Of a stretch of DNA of 64,000 nt, positions 38,325 through 47,010 are shown piece after piece; position 1 is the first letter of the stretch, and each line of letters opens with the position of its first letter. This DNA comes from Gp6-AA40 sp963723495 (GTDB taxonomy: Bacteria > Acidobacteriota > Vicinamibacteria > Vicinamibacterales > UBA2999). The stretch is taken from positions 558,001 through 622,000 of the forward strand of contig CAVRQR010000006.1 of the NCBI GenBank assembly GCA_963723495.1, written 5' to 3'. The notes under the pieces were generated by a model. The model made no database searches. It saw only the letters and a list, made by a program, of their open reading frames with translations, and was not told the DNA's origin. Position numbers and translations under genes: made by a program.

Positions 38325-39115
38325 TCAACGTGGTTCGTCCGCCTTGCAGGGCGTGGGATCCCATCCGGCGCGATCGGGGATTTTCTTGAAAGGAACCGTC
38401 GAAGTGTACGGCTGGGTCAGGTACTTCGGATCCGTCACGATCGTCGTGGCGAGGAGCCACGTATCACCGTTGGGCTCGGTGAAGGTGTCGAAGTACTCGT
38501 CGACGGAGGCGTCATCGCTGTACGGGACGCCATTGCGGCGCAAAATCCACCATTCATGCCGGTCGTCCGCACGCGCAGTTGACCTGTCCCTTTCGGGACC
38601 GCGCCGCCGCGACCGCGGGTACCGAGAAACTCCCACGACGCGACCGAGTAGCCCTGGAGTTGCGGAGCCTGCCCGGCCGGTGCCGGGGCGCCGAACTTGA
38701 GGTTCCGTGTCTGCGTGCCGGAGTCCGTGTCGAGCTGCAGCGTGTTGTCGTCGACCCAGTGGATGTGCAGACGACCGGGCACGCGCATCAATGCAGGGGG
38801 GCCATAGGCCTTGCATTGATCGGGCTCCGCTTTCGCCTTGCCAAGGTCCCACGTGTCGGCGATCTTGCGCGCCTCGGGTGTAAGCGGCAGCATGCTGTAA
38901 TCACCTTTGGGTGGGACCAGCATCCGCAGGTGCCAGTGCTCGGTGACGATCGACACCCAATAGCCGGTGAAGTCCTTCGGCGCCGCGGCGCGCGCAGTGG
39001 GCGGCGGCCCGGCAGCGGCGCCCCGCCCGCGCCCCTGTCCCTGCGCCAGCGCGTCGGGCGCGACGGCGAGGCCCAATACAAGCGCGAAGGCGGTCAGGTA
39101 AGGGACGGACCTCAT
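38325..39115 (-). CDS. secreted family A protein (module 5), one frameshift
   Basis: Signal MRSVPYLTAFALVLGLAVAPDALA, then FTGYWVSIVTEHWHLRMLVPPKGDYSMLPL, EPDQCKAYGPPALMRVPGRLHIHWVDDNTLQLDTDSGTQTR, TTGMNGG. A break near 38555-38565 is followed by WILRRNGVPYSDDASVDEYFDTFTEPNGDTW and the ending GWDPTPCKADEPR. Both cysteines of the family are present. The start overlaps the MBL stop as ATGA (39112-39115). The A family DLTG is here DFTG. Confidence 0.75.
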
Positions 39116-40176
39116 TTCTTTGCGCTCAAACTCGCAAACGCGGCTTCGACGAACATGTCGGTCGTCCAGGAACCCGTCGTGCTTCCATACCGTCCGTCGT
39201 AGTCGCGCGTCGGTCGCGCGGCTTTCACCTGTGCCAGCGTCATGCCCTTGTCGATCATGTCCTGGAGACGATCGCGAACGATGTACAGCATGTCGCGGTA
39301 GTACGCGACCTCGGCGTGATCGGCAATGCGCCCGTGACCAGGAACGATCAGCGTGCCACCAGCACCATGCGACTCCGGGACGCACAGGTCGATGAGCCGG
39401 TTCAGGCTGGTCACGAAGCCCTGGAGACTGCCTCCCGCTTTGAGGTCGATGACCGGGTAGCGCGTCAGGTCGATGAGGTCGCCCGTGCTGATGACATCAG
39501 ACTTGCGGAAGAACACGACGGTGTTGCCATCGGTATTGCCCGGGAGGTTCATCATGACCACGGGCTCGTCGTTGAAGTAGAACCGCTTCTGATCGATCGC
39601 GTAGGTGTTGTCCGGCCACGCCTCCGGGGGGGTAGGAGACTTCTGGCCCGTGGGTGCCGACATCCGGTTGAGCACGTTCTGGTGCGACACGACCGATGCG
39701 CGGTTGTAGTTGATCGTTCCCTGCGGGCCCGCCGTGTAGTTGGCGTCGCGAAGCGGAACCGTCTCCCCCTTCGCCGCAATCACCGCATTGCCGCCCGTGT
39801 GCTCGGGATGCTCAGTGGTGTTGATCACATAGCGGAGGGGCTTGCGTGGGGGGGCGATGCGCTGCACCGCAGCCCACACCTTGTCGCTCATCGAGGCGAT
39901 GCCGGTATCCACGAGGAGGATCCCCTGCTCACCCGTCTGCACGGTGATGTTGCCACCGGCCCCGACAATCATGGACACATGTCCCCGCACGGGCAGGACC
40001 TGCACCTCCCCTTGTGCCGGCTCCTCCAGTTTCGGAGGCCACACCGGTCGCTGGGCCGTCCCTTGAGCGCTCTGCGTGTAGACCCGATCGCCGATCGCCA
40101 GCGCGAAAACAAGAGCCACCGGTGCCCAGACGAGCATCAGACGCGACGCGTGCGAGCGATGGAGAAGTGCCTTCAA
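39112..40176 (-). CDS. exported MBL-fold protein (module 5)
   Basis: 354 residues, intact. Signal around residues 10-35 (LMLVWAPVALVFALAIG). MBL core: GEVQVLPVRGHVSMIVGAGGNITVQTGEQGILLVDTG. The metal motif reads NTTEHPEHTGGN: first His is Thr, second His is kept, Asp is Glu and the last His is kept. The third-His position is Asn (LPGNTDGNTVVFF), then STGD and VPGHGRIADHAE. Closer to the fused MBL domains than to the other free ones in its N-terminal half. Both neighbours overlap it by four bases (ATGA). Confidence 0.85.
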   Translation of the reverse strand: MKALLHRSHASRLMLVWAPVALVFALAIGDRVYTQSAQGTAQRPVWPPKLEEPAQGEVQVLPVRGHVSMIVGAGGNITVQTGEQGILLVDTGIASMSDKVWAAVQRIAPPRKPLRYVINTTEHPEHTGGNAVIAAKGETVPLRDANYTAGPQGTINYNRASVVSHQNVLNRMSAPTGQKSPTPPEAWPDNTYAIDQKRFYFNDEPVVMMNLPGNTDGNTVVFFRKSDVISTGDLIDLTRYPVIDLKAGGSLQGFVTSLNRLIDLCVPESHGAGGTLIVPGHGRIADHAEVAYYRDMLYIVRDRLQDMIDKGMTLAQVKAARPTRDYDGRYGSTTGSWTTDMFVEAAFASLSAKK

Positions 40177-41084
40177 TTTCCGCCGCCACCTCCGCGGCCC
40201 AGATCCCCGCGCTTCAGCCCTTCGCGCCGCGGGAACGTCTTCATCTTGGCGATGTACTCCGGATACATCGTTTCCGGCCCCCCGAGTCTCGCCTCATACG
40301 GCGTGCCGAATCGATCCGTCAGGTTGGGATTCAAGCCTGGCAACAGGCTCTGCCCGGGAAGGAAGTGCCGCACTTCGCCTCGCGGCACAGCCACCTCTGT
40401 TGCCTCTTCGCATGGGTAGGGAGCCACGACGAGCGTGGGATCCTCGACCCAGGTCATCGTGGTTCGAATGTACGGCTCCGCCATGAGCACCGGGTCGTAC
40501 AGGATCGACGTGATCTGCAGGAAGTCGCCGATGCGGCGCCATCGCGATCGCACGATGGAGCGATCGCTGCGCATCAGTCCCGAGCGGCGGATGTAGGTTT
40601 CCTTGAGGTGCGTCGTTGTCGTGACGAGCACGTCGCCTTCCCACGCGCCGGTCGTGAACCCGCTCCACGTGAACAGCGCGTTGGCGGGCGGATGCGGCCG
40701 ACCATCCATCCAGATGGTGGTCTCCTGCTCCTGCTGATTGAGATGCCCGTGATAGGCGAGGACCTTCTGGGTTGCGGGATCGACGTCCGACCAGACCCGC
40801 ATCTGGGAGAGCGGGCCTTCCAGCGAGTAGTCCCACGCGTGCGGACGACACGCATATTCCGCGAGATCGTAGTCGTCAGGCGACCAGGTCTCGGCTCGCC
40901 AGCGGCCCGCCGGGCTGACTGGCACCCCGGCATAATCGCCGATCATCCCGCTCCCGTCCTGGTTGCGGGGCTGCGGACGCCACAGCCCGGCGAGATCCGA
41001 CTGGGCAAGGATGGTGTGGCCGGTGGCGACAGCCACCGCCAGGACCACGAAAGACAGCCGCAGAACGATGCGCGACGAGTTCAT
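40173..41084 (-). CDS. secreted family B protein (module 5), first gene of operon
   Basis: 303 residues; signal MNSSRIVLRLSFVVLAVAVATGHTILAQ. Family B layout: DLAGLWRPQPRN, GDYAGVPVSPAGRWRAE, ECRPHAW-type Cys (EYACRPHAWDY), IWMDGRPHPPANALFTWSGFTTGAWEGDVLVTTTTHLKETYIRRSG, YPCEEATE, VRHFLPGQSLLPG and GGPETMYPEYIAKM. It heads a likely transcription unit reaching 26239. It is the unfused equivalent of the B half of the B-MBL proteins. Confidence 0.75.
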   Translation of the reverse strand: MNSSRIVLRLSFVVLAVAVATGHTILAQSDLAGLWRPQPRNQDGSGMIGDYAGVPVSPAGRWRAETWSPDDYDLAEYACRPHAWDYSLEGPLSQMRVWSDVDPATQKVLAYHGHLNQQEQETTIWMDGRPHPPANALFTWSGFTTGAWEGDVLVTTTTHLKETYIRRSGLMRSDRSIVRSRWRRIGDFLQITSILYDPVLMAEPYIRTTMTWVEDPTLVVAPYPCEEATEVAVPRGEVRHFLPGQSLLPGLNPNLTDRFGTPYEARLGGPETMYPEYIAKMKTFPRREGLKRGDLGRGGGGGN

Positions 41085-41254
41085 TCCGCTGGCTCCTGAG
41101 CTCTAATCCACCACCCGCGCGTGTTCGTGGGTGTAGCGCTCACACACACGCGAGTTCTGAGTGTAAATGTCCTCGAGGCCACGGACCGTGTCAGGTCCGG
41201 GGGCATCTTACGTTCACCACTACAACGGGTCAATCACGCGGCAAGGGTAAACAG

Positions 41255-42307
41255 CTAGACGCCACCCCTTCCACGGCCACCCGGCCGCTGCAACGCGAAG
41301 TTCACGACGGCGTCGGCCTTGGCCGTTGGTTTCGCATACGCCACCGTTCCGCGCGGAACCGCGTCGCCCAAAGGAGTGCCCGCAAGCGTAATCGTGAAGT
41401 TCTGATGTTCGTGGGCGACGAGCTTGGGCAGGCGCCACACCGCCACATCGGCGTTGGATGTCTCATCCTTCCGAGTGCCCTGATATCCGGTGCCCGTCGC
41501 TGACACCGCCTTGGTGCCGTCCGGCAACGTGAGCGAGATCGTCACATCCTCGGCGGCCAGCCCCTTGTCCTTGAGTCCCTCGTTCTCCACTTCCAGCGTG
41601 TAGGTCGTACCGGTCGCCGTCGCTTGCCCGCCGGTGAGCCGGGCCACGAGAGGGACCACCATTCCCAACTCGCTCATCCAGTCCCAGATTTCCTTGAGCT
41701 GCGATTCGGGAAGCCGCCTGGGCGAGAAGTTGCCCATCCGCACGCGGCCCCGCGTCCGTTCGGCATCGAGCTGCTTCCACTGTTCCGGCATGACGGTCGC
41801 GTGGTTGTAGACCTGCTTCTTGAACCACTCGAAGTCTGCGTTCATCCCTGCGGCGCCGTGGCGCGGCGTGCTCATCGTGTTCCCGTGGCACTGGCCGCAC
41901 CCGAGGATGTTCACCGCAAGCTGCTGCGCGCGCGGACCGGTCGCTGGCGCCTCGTTCCTCCACTTGCCGATCGCCGGAGCGAGGGGCAGCGTGTTCCAGT
42001 AGGCGACCATGTCGAGGACTTCCTTGTCGCTCAGCTGCGCAGGCACAAATGCGGGCATCCTCCACATCGGATTCCGGATGGCCGCAACCGCCTGGTCGTA
42101 CGTAATCCTCCGCCCGGCGAGATCCGGTCCCCATCCCCCCTGCGCCTCGAGGCCGTGGCAGTTCGTGCAGGATGTATTGCCGAAGGCGAATACCGCCTTG
42201 CCGTTGGCGGGATCACCTACCGCCTGTGCCGCACCCTGGGCGGCGCCGGTGTCACTCTGAGCGACGGAAAGCGCGAACATGAGGAGGGCGAACAGAGATG
42301 TGCGCAT
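41255..42307 (-). CDS. exported dihaem cytochrome c
   Basis: 350 residues with an N-terminal signal. Two c-type haem sites: CTNCH at 47-51 with MWRMP as likely sixth-ligand Met region near 81-84, and CGQCH at 137-141. Residues after about 225 are a beta-sandwich-like domain (TYTLEVENEGLKDKG...DVTISLTLPDGTKAVSATG) ending in a Gly/Arg tail. It would carry electrons in the periplasm. It stands alone, 170 bases below the module 5 operon and divergent from the PEBP gene, so linkage to the modules is uncertain. Confidence 0.87.
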   Translation of the reverse strand: MRTSLFALLMFALSVAQSDTGAAQGAAQAVGDPANGKAVFAFGNTSCTNCHGLEAQGGWGPDLAGRRITYDQAVAAIRNPMWRMPAFVPAQLSDKEVLDMVAYWNTLPLAPAIGKWRNEAPATGPRAQQLAVNILGCGQCHGNTMSTPRHGAAGMNADFEWFKKQVYNHATVMPEQWKQLDAERTRGRVRMGNFSPRRLPESQLKEIWDWMSELGMVVPLVARLTGGQATATGTTYTLEVENEGLKDKGLAAEDVTISLTLPDGTKAVSATGTGYQGTRKDETSNADVAVWRLPKLVAHEHQNFTITLAGTPLGDAVPRGTVAYAKPTAKADAVVNFALQRPGGRGRGGV

Positions 42308-42452
42308 AGTCGGTGCCTCAGCTTTGGTGGGTGCGTCTGCGATTCGCGCACCGGAGCGTAAAGCACTGCGACCGGACTGTCAAACAGCTATATCACCCGA
42401 GTCGCGGCGGTCGTGTGCTACATTCCGGCCTGCTCACGAGACGGAGGGTGCC

Positions 42453-43046
42453 ATGACCGTACGACTGCTCGGTTTCGTCCTCGCGTTCAGCGCCATCGCC
42501 GGCACCGCACACACGCAGCAACCGCCGCAGCCGGGCGCCCGTGCTCCGCAGCCACCGAGACTACGCCTGACGAGCCCCGGCTTCGCCGATGGCGCGAGCT
42601 TGCCTCTGCAGTTCACCTGCTATGCCGAGGGAAACACTCCCGGCGCGCCTCCACTCCGATGGACCAACGTGCCCAAGGAGACGGCGAGCTTCACGCTGAT
42701 GGTGAACGGGCCCGACAATCACCCGGCCAAGGGAATCACCGAAGAGATGTTCTGGGTTCGCTGGAACATTCCGCCCACGGCAACCGAGATACCTGCAGGC
42801 GCCCCTGTCGGTGCAACACTACCCGACGGCAGCCGGCAAGTTGCCGGTGGGCGCGGCATCCTGGGGTATCGGCCGCCGTGTGCGCCAGCTGGCGTGGGGC
42901 CGCTTCACTATCAATTCAAGCTGTATGCACTCGACCAGATGTTGACGCTGCCACCCGAGGCTACGCGTGCCGACGTGATGAAAGCCATGGATGGTCACAT
43001 CGTTGGAACCAGCACGTACTATGCCTTTCTCGAGAGAACTCCGTAG
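42453..43046 (+). CDS. exported PEBP-family (YbhB/YbcL) protein
   Basis: 197 residues from ATG 42453 with GGAGGG upstream; signal MTVRLLGFVLAFSAIAGTAHT. Family motifs: LRLTSPGFADGASLPLQFTCYAEGNTPGAPPLRW, FTLMVNGPDNHPAKG, FWVRWNIPPTATEIPAGAP, YRPPCAPAGVGPLHYQFKLYALD. Bacterial PEBP proteins bind anions or small ligands; role unknown. Divergent from the cytochrome gene, convergent with the next C-type gene. Confidence 0.85.
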   Translation: MTVRLLGFVLAFSAIAGTAHTQQPPQPGARAPQPPRLRLTSPGFADGASLPLQFTCYAEGNTPGAPPLRWTNVPKETASFTLMVNGPDNHPAKGITEEMFWVRWNIPPTATEIPAGAPVGATLPDGSRQVAGGRGILGYRPPCAPAGVGPLHYQFKLYALDQMLTLPPEATRADVMKAMDGHIVGTSTYYAFLERTP

Positions 43047-43059
43047 AACAACAAAAGCT

Positions 43060-44100
43060 TCATTTCTCATCAGCTCTAGCCCCGCCGAGGATGCCGCGTA
43101 CCACATGGTGATTGCCCTCGTGGCACGCGAACTCCTGGAGACGCTCGTCGGTCGACTTCAGTCGAATAAGGGCCGTCCACGGTTTGGTCCACGTGGTCGC
43201 GTCGCTGATGGTCAGCTCGTAGTCGATCGTGCTCGGGCTCGTTCGCGTGAAGCGCTCGACGAGATGCAGACCGTCGGCCGATCCCATGAAGAAACTCTTC
43301 GGCGAGAAGTTCGTCGTCTCCACGACGAGCGTATTTCCTTCCCAGCGTCCGCGCGAGTCTCCATTCCATTGGCGAAGACGCGACGGAAGATGTGGCCGCC
43401 CGTCCAGCGGGATGACGCGAGCCTCGTGGTTCACCTCGCTCAGGAACACCACATAGCCAGGTCCCTGCACGATCTGCTGATAGCCGGTGTAGTTGATATT
43501 GCCGGCGATCTTGGGCACGCCCCAGCTGATGCAACGCAGGACGTTGCTCAGATCCTCCGGACCGTTCAGCGGTCGAGCAGGCCTCGCCGCGGTCGAGGAC
43601 GCCGCGCCAAACTGCCACGGCGTCGTCAGGTTCGAAGCGAGCCCTTCGAGCTGACGACGACGCCCCTCCGGCGTGACCGGTGGGAGCCGTCCATCGGGAG
43701 GTTCGGTGATGAGTGATGTCCGGTTGTCGAACTCGCGCGGCACCATGTTGAAGACATTGCCGGTCGCGTTCGGGTTCTCCACTGTGTCGGCATTCGCCCA
43801 CAACGCGAGAAACAGGTTGTCGCCGGGAATGAAATCGCTGGCCGGATTGCTGAACAGCCGCGCGGCTCGTTCCTTCAATTGAGCGACCTCGGCATCGGTC
43901 AGGAGTTCGCGGTCCCCCAGCACCCGAGGCCGCTCGAGCGGCGTGACGCTGGTGTCGGTCCAGACGCCCTGAAGATCGGGCTGGCCATCCGGCGTCCGCG
44001 GCGGTGTCCAGACCTGTGCCGCGATGGATACAGGCAAGAAAATCGCGATCGCGGTGGCCACTGATCGGATGAGCGAGAACGGCGGGCTCTGGTGGAGCAT
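43060..44100 (-). CDS. secreted family C-type protein (PDGQPDLQGVW)
   Basis: 346 residues from ATG 44100; signal around FSLIRSVATAIAIFLPVSIAA. Then PRTPDGQPDLQGVWTDTSVTPLERP, FSNPASDFIPGDNLFLALWANA, SLITEPPDGRLPPVTPEGRRR, RCISWGVPKIAG, IPLDGRPHLP, RGRWEGNTLVVETTNFSPKSFF and LVERFTRTSPSTIDYELTI. A long branch of family C found widely as hypothetical protein. Intact. Alone, flanked by genes on the other strand. Confidence 0.72.
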   Translation of the reverse strand: MLHQSPPFSLIRSVATAIAIFLPVSIAAQVWTPPRTPDGQPDLQGVWTDTSVTPLERPRVLGDRELLTDAEVAQLKERAARLFSNPASDFIPGDNLFLALWANADTVENPNATGNVFNMVPREFDNRTSLITEPPDGRLPPVTPEGRRRQLEGLASNLTTPWQFGAASSTAARPARPLNGPEDLSNVLRCISWGVPKIAGNINYTGYQQIVQGPGYVVFLSEVNHEARVIPLDGRPHLPSRLRQWNGDSRGRWEGNTLVVETTNFSPKSFFMGSADGLHLVERFTRTSPSTIDYELTISDATTWTKPWTALIRLKSTDERLQEFACHEGNHHVVRGILGGARADEK

Positions 44101-44237
44101 CGACCTGCCCCATAGCGTTGACCAAAACTGCGTCGAGGGCAACCGTCCGTTCGCCACAGAGGGTTGGTGCCGGGCCCTGGCTGCGTGTCAGAATGGAGTC
44201 TCATCAGACCGCGAGACTGCGGCTACCGGAGGGGACA

Positions 44238-44687
44238 ATGACGCGAGCGATGCTGGCTGGGGTGTTGGCGATGACCGTAGTGAGTGTGTCGCCGCTGGCG
44301 CAGAGCAAAACCGGAACGGTGGCGATTTACAAAACGCCGACCTGCGGCTGCTGCTCGCTCTGGGTCAAGCATCTCCAGCAGCACGGCTTCACGACGAAGG
44401 TCACCGACATGGACAGCGTGGAAGACGTGAAAAACACCAACGGCGTCCCAGGTCAGGCGCGCTCGTGCCACACAGCCATCGTCGATGGCTACGTCGTCGA
44501 AGGGCACGTGCCGGCCGCCGATATTCAGCGTCTGCTGAAGGAACGTCCGCGCGGTGTGATTGGCCTTGCCGTCCCGGGCATGCCCATCGGCTCACCGGGC
44601 ATGGAAGTCCAGGGCATGTCGGCGCAGCAGTACAACGTCCTGGCGTTCGACAAGAGCGGACAGACGACCGTCTTCGCGAAACATTGA
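44238..44687 (+). CDS. DUF411 exported metal-binding protein
   Basis: 149 residues from ATG 44238 (GGAGGGG upstream). Signal MTRAMLAGVLAMTVVSVSPLAQS, then VAIYKTPTCGCCSLWVKHLQQHGFTTKV with a CxCC cluster at 36-39, PGQARSCHTAIVDGYVVEGHVPAADIQRLL, and GLAVPGMPIGSPGME. This is the DUF411 family, thioredoxin-like periplasmic proteins linked to copper or other metal handling. Downstream are phased TTGATC/TTGATT repeats, then the convergent dehydrogenase gene. Confidence 0.87.
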   Translation: MTRAMLAGVLAMTVVSVSPLAQSKTGTVAIYKTPTCGCCSLWVKHLQQHGFTTKVTDMDSVEDVKNTNGVPGQARSCHTAIVDGYVVEGHVPAADIQRLLKERPRGVIGLAVPGMPIGSPGMEVQGMSAQQYNVLAFDKSGQTTVFAKH

Positions 44688-44724
44688 TGAGTCGTTGATT
44701 CTTGATCGTTGATTTATTTCCGTA

Positions 44725-45606
44725 TCACCGCCGATACCCTGACATCTTTTCAAGCACAGCACAGACAGCGGCAGTGTCTTCGTCACGCCTCTTCTTCACA
44801 GCGTCGGCGTAGATTGGTGCGGTGGCTGAGAACAGCGGTGTGACGCTGCCCACACGCTTCGCGAATTCCGCGATGATCGTCATGTCCTTCTGCCAGGTAC
44901 CCAGCGTCATCGTCGCCTTTCGGTAGTTCCCCTTCACCATCATCGGACCGCGCAACTGAAGCACGCGTGAGCTGCCGGCTCCTTCGCTGACCAGCTTCAG
45001 CACCTTCGCCGGGTCGAGGCCCGCTTTCATGGCCAGCACGAGCGCTTCGGCCGCGGCCACGTTGTGAACAGCCACCAGCAGGTTGGCGACAAACTTCACC
45101 TTCGAGCCGTCACCAAACGGGCCCACGTAGTAATGCGCGCGGGTAAAGCCGTCCAGCACCTTCGCGACGCGGCGATAGGCTGCACGCGTACCGCTGGCGT
45201 AGACGACGATGTCCTTGTTGCGCGCCTGCGCCCCTGTCCCGCTGATCGGACAATCGAGCAACTCAATGCCACGCGCGCGAAGGGTCTTGCGGGCGCGCTC
45301 CTTCGCTTCGATCGACAGCGTGCTGGTTTCAACGACGGTCTGAGACGGATGTCCGACCTGCGCGAGCGCGGCAACCGTCTCGGTGAGGGCCTCTGCCGAT
45401 GGAAGCGAGGTGATGACAATGGGGGCGAGCGAGCCGACCTCGCTTGCGCTCTTCGCGACCTGCCCCTCGGCTGATTTCAGGCGACGAGCGCGGTCACCCC
45501 GCACGTCATACCCGACAACATGATGACCAGCCGTCACCAGATGACCGGCCATGGCCGATCCCATGATGCCCAGTCCAATCACGCCGATCGGAGGGGAAGC
45601 CGGCAT
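44725..45606 (-). CDS. NAD(P)-dependent 3-hydroxyacid dehydrogenase (HIBADH-like)
   Basis: 293 residues from ATG 45606. Rossmann motif IGVIGLGIMGSAMAGHLV, substrate loop DCPISGTGAQARNKD, catalytic Lys in GSKVKFVANLLVAVHNVAAAEAL, all as in 3-hydroxyisobutyrate dehydrogenase and related beta-hydroxyacid dehydrogenases. ATGs at 45618 and 45621 also exist, but they fall in the intergenic TTGATT repeat, and the frame extends through that repeat to 45744. No clear Shine-Dalgarno site before any of them. Confidence 0.87.
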   Translation of the reverse strand: MPASPPIGVIGLGIMGSAMAGHLVTAGHHVVGYDVRGDRARRLKSAEGQVAKSASEVGSLAPIVITSLPSAEALTETVAALAQVGHPSQTVVETSTLSIEAKERARKTLRARGIELLDCPISGTGAQARNKDIVVYASGTRAAYRRVAKVLDGFTRAHYYVGPFGDGSKVKFVANLLVAVHNVAAAEALVLAMKAGLDPAKVLKLVSEGAGSSRVLQLRGPMMVKGNYRKATMTLGTWQKDMTIIAEFAKRVGSVTPLFSATAPIYADAVKKRRDEDTAAVCAVLEKMSGYRR

Positions 45607-46113
45607 CGTTGATTTCATCATCTTTGATTCGTGATCCGTTGTTGATTTCGGATTGTTGATTCTTGATCCATTGAGCGATTCCCGGAGTTCGTCGCGGCAA
45701 TTTCTCCGATGGCTCCAGGAGGCGCAATGGTTTCGCAACCGCATCGATGCACGCGTCAGTATCGAGCAGTGGCGGCGGCATTACAACGAGGTGCGGCTCG
45801 AGTCTCGGATACTTGACGCCCCCGGAGCACAAAGGGAAACATCTGGCAGCCATGGACGGGTGGGCGTTCGCCGGCGATGCCGGCTCGCGCTGACCAGGAA
45901 GAACGAACGCGCTAAACAGTCGACGCGAGGCAAGACGTTTCGAGCAGCAATCCGTTTTGTGGGAAACGCGCGCGTGTGTGTCGCGGCTTAGTACTGGCGT
46001 TTGCCGTTTGCCGACCCGATGGTGATTCAACAATCAATCTCCAATAAATCACCAATCAACAATCGACAATCAACAACGATTCAAAAATCAAAGATCAGCC
46101 AATCAAAAATGGA
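45607..46113. other. low-GC repeats bracketing a transposase remnant
   Basis: About 500 bases without an intact gene. Left part 45607-45672 has phased TTGATT/GTTGATT units; right part 46022-46105 has the complementary CAATCAAC/AATCAAA units. A frameshifted IS3-type fragment lies between. The A+T content of the repeats contrasts sharply with the GC-rich surroundings. A shorter stretch of the same unit is at 44690-44716. Confidence 0.7.
45670..45850 (+). pseudogene. IS3-family transposase (OrfB) C-terminal remnant
   Basis: One frame reads FLRWLQEAQWFRNRIDAR, VSIEQWRRHYNEVR and then fails; the adjacent frame continues SSLGYLTPPEHKGK. Together this is the end of an IS3-group integrase catalytic domain (xWxxxYNxxRPHSSLGYxTP). 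Only about 55 residues remain and a base or codon has been lost at about 45800. The rest of the element is gone. Confidence 0.6.
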
Positions 46114-47010
46114 TTAACGGATTGGCGGCGCCCCGCAGTTGCGCGTGCATGGCGCGGGAGCAACGTACTTGTCCCTGATCGTCTTTCGATACTCCGGATA
46201 GAGCGTCTCAGGGCGGCCGATCACGACGTCGCGTGGCAGCCCGAACATCTTCGTGAGCTCGTCGACGAATGGGTTGTTCTCGGGCAGGAAGTGCGGAGTG
46301 CTCTCACCGAGCGGACGGCCCTCGAATGTCGACACGCACGGCGGGCCGATCGGCGAGATCGGGGCGGTCGAGAGCTGAAAGCTCTTCGAGATGATGTGCG
46401 GCTCGGCGAGGTAGATCGGATCCTCGATCACCGTCAGCACCGTCAGGATGTCGCCGTGCCGGTAGAAGCGTGAGGTCATCGTCGCCTGGTCGCTGTTCGG
46501 CGGCCCGTTCTTCCGCAGGAAGCCGGCTTTCATGTGCGTCGTGCGGGCAACGAGCACGTTCCCCTCCCACGCGCCGGTCGTGAACCCGCCGCGCGTGTGC
46601 TCGGCGTACTTCGAGGGGTGCGGCCGGCCGTCCATCCAGATGGTCATCGGCGCGCGATCCTCCCAGGCGCCGATCGTGAAAGAGATGGCGGTGCCTTTGA
46701 CCGGCTCCGTCTCACTCCAGATGCGCAACCCGAAAGGCCCCTGCACGAAGTAGAACTGTGGCCATCCCTCGCACTGCCGCTCGATCATCGCCAGCTGCGA
46801 CTCGTTGTAGGCGAGCGCACGCGTTCGCCCTTCATCGTTGAGCGGCAGACCGATGTAATCCACGGGATACGAGTCACGCGAGATGTCTTCCGTGTTGCGT
46901 GCCGCCCACGACCCGGTCAACTCCACCTGGGCGAAGGCGCTGGTAGACCACGCGGCACACAGCAGTGCGGCGAGCGCCGCACGTCGCACGATCACCATCG
47001 GGTCGAACAT
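46114..47010 (-). CDS. secreted family B protein (module 6)
   Basis: About 298 residues from ATG 47010, by analogy with module 1; ATGs at 47025 and 46998 are also in frame. Signal VIVRRAALAALLCAAWSTSAFAQ, then VELTGSWAARNTEDISRDSYPVDYIGLPLNDEGRTRALAY, QC, IWMDGRPHPSKYAEHTRGGFTTGAWEGNVLVARTTHMKAGFLRKNG, TPHFLPENNPF and ETLYPEYRKTI, with a terminal CTRNCG. Its start lies inside the end of the A gene (46992), the same overlap as at 15655-15688. Confidence 0.75.
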   Translation of the reverse strand: MFDPMVIVRRAALAALLCAAWSTSAFAQVELTGSWAARNTEDISRDSYPVDYIGLPLNDEGRTRALAYNESQLAMIERQCEGWPQFYFVQGPFGLRIWSETEPVKGTAISFTIGAWEDRAPMTIWMDGRPHPSKYAEHTRGGFTTGAWEGNVLVARTTHMKAGFLRKNGPPNSDQATMTSRFYRHGDILTVLTVIEDPIYLAEPHIISKSFQLSTAPISPIGPPCVSTFEGRPLGESTPHFLPENNPFVDELTKMFGLPRDVVIGRPETLYPEYRKTIRDKYVAPAPCTRNCGAPPIR

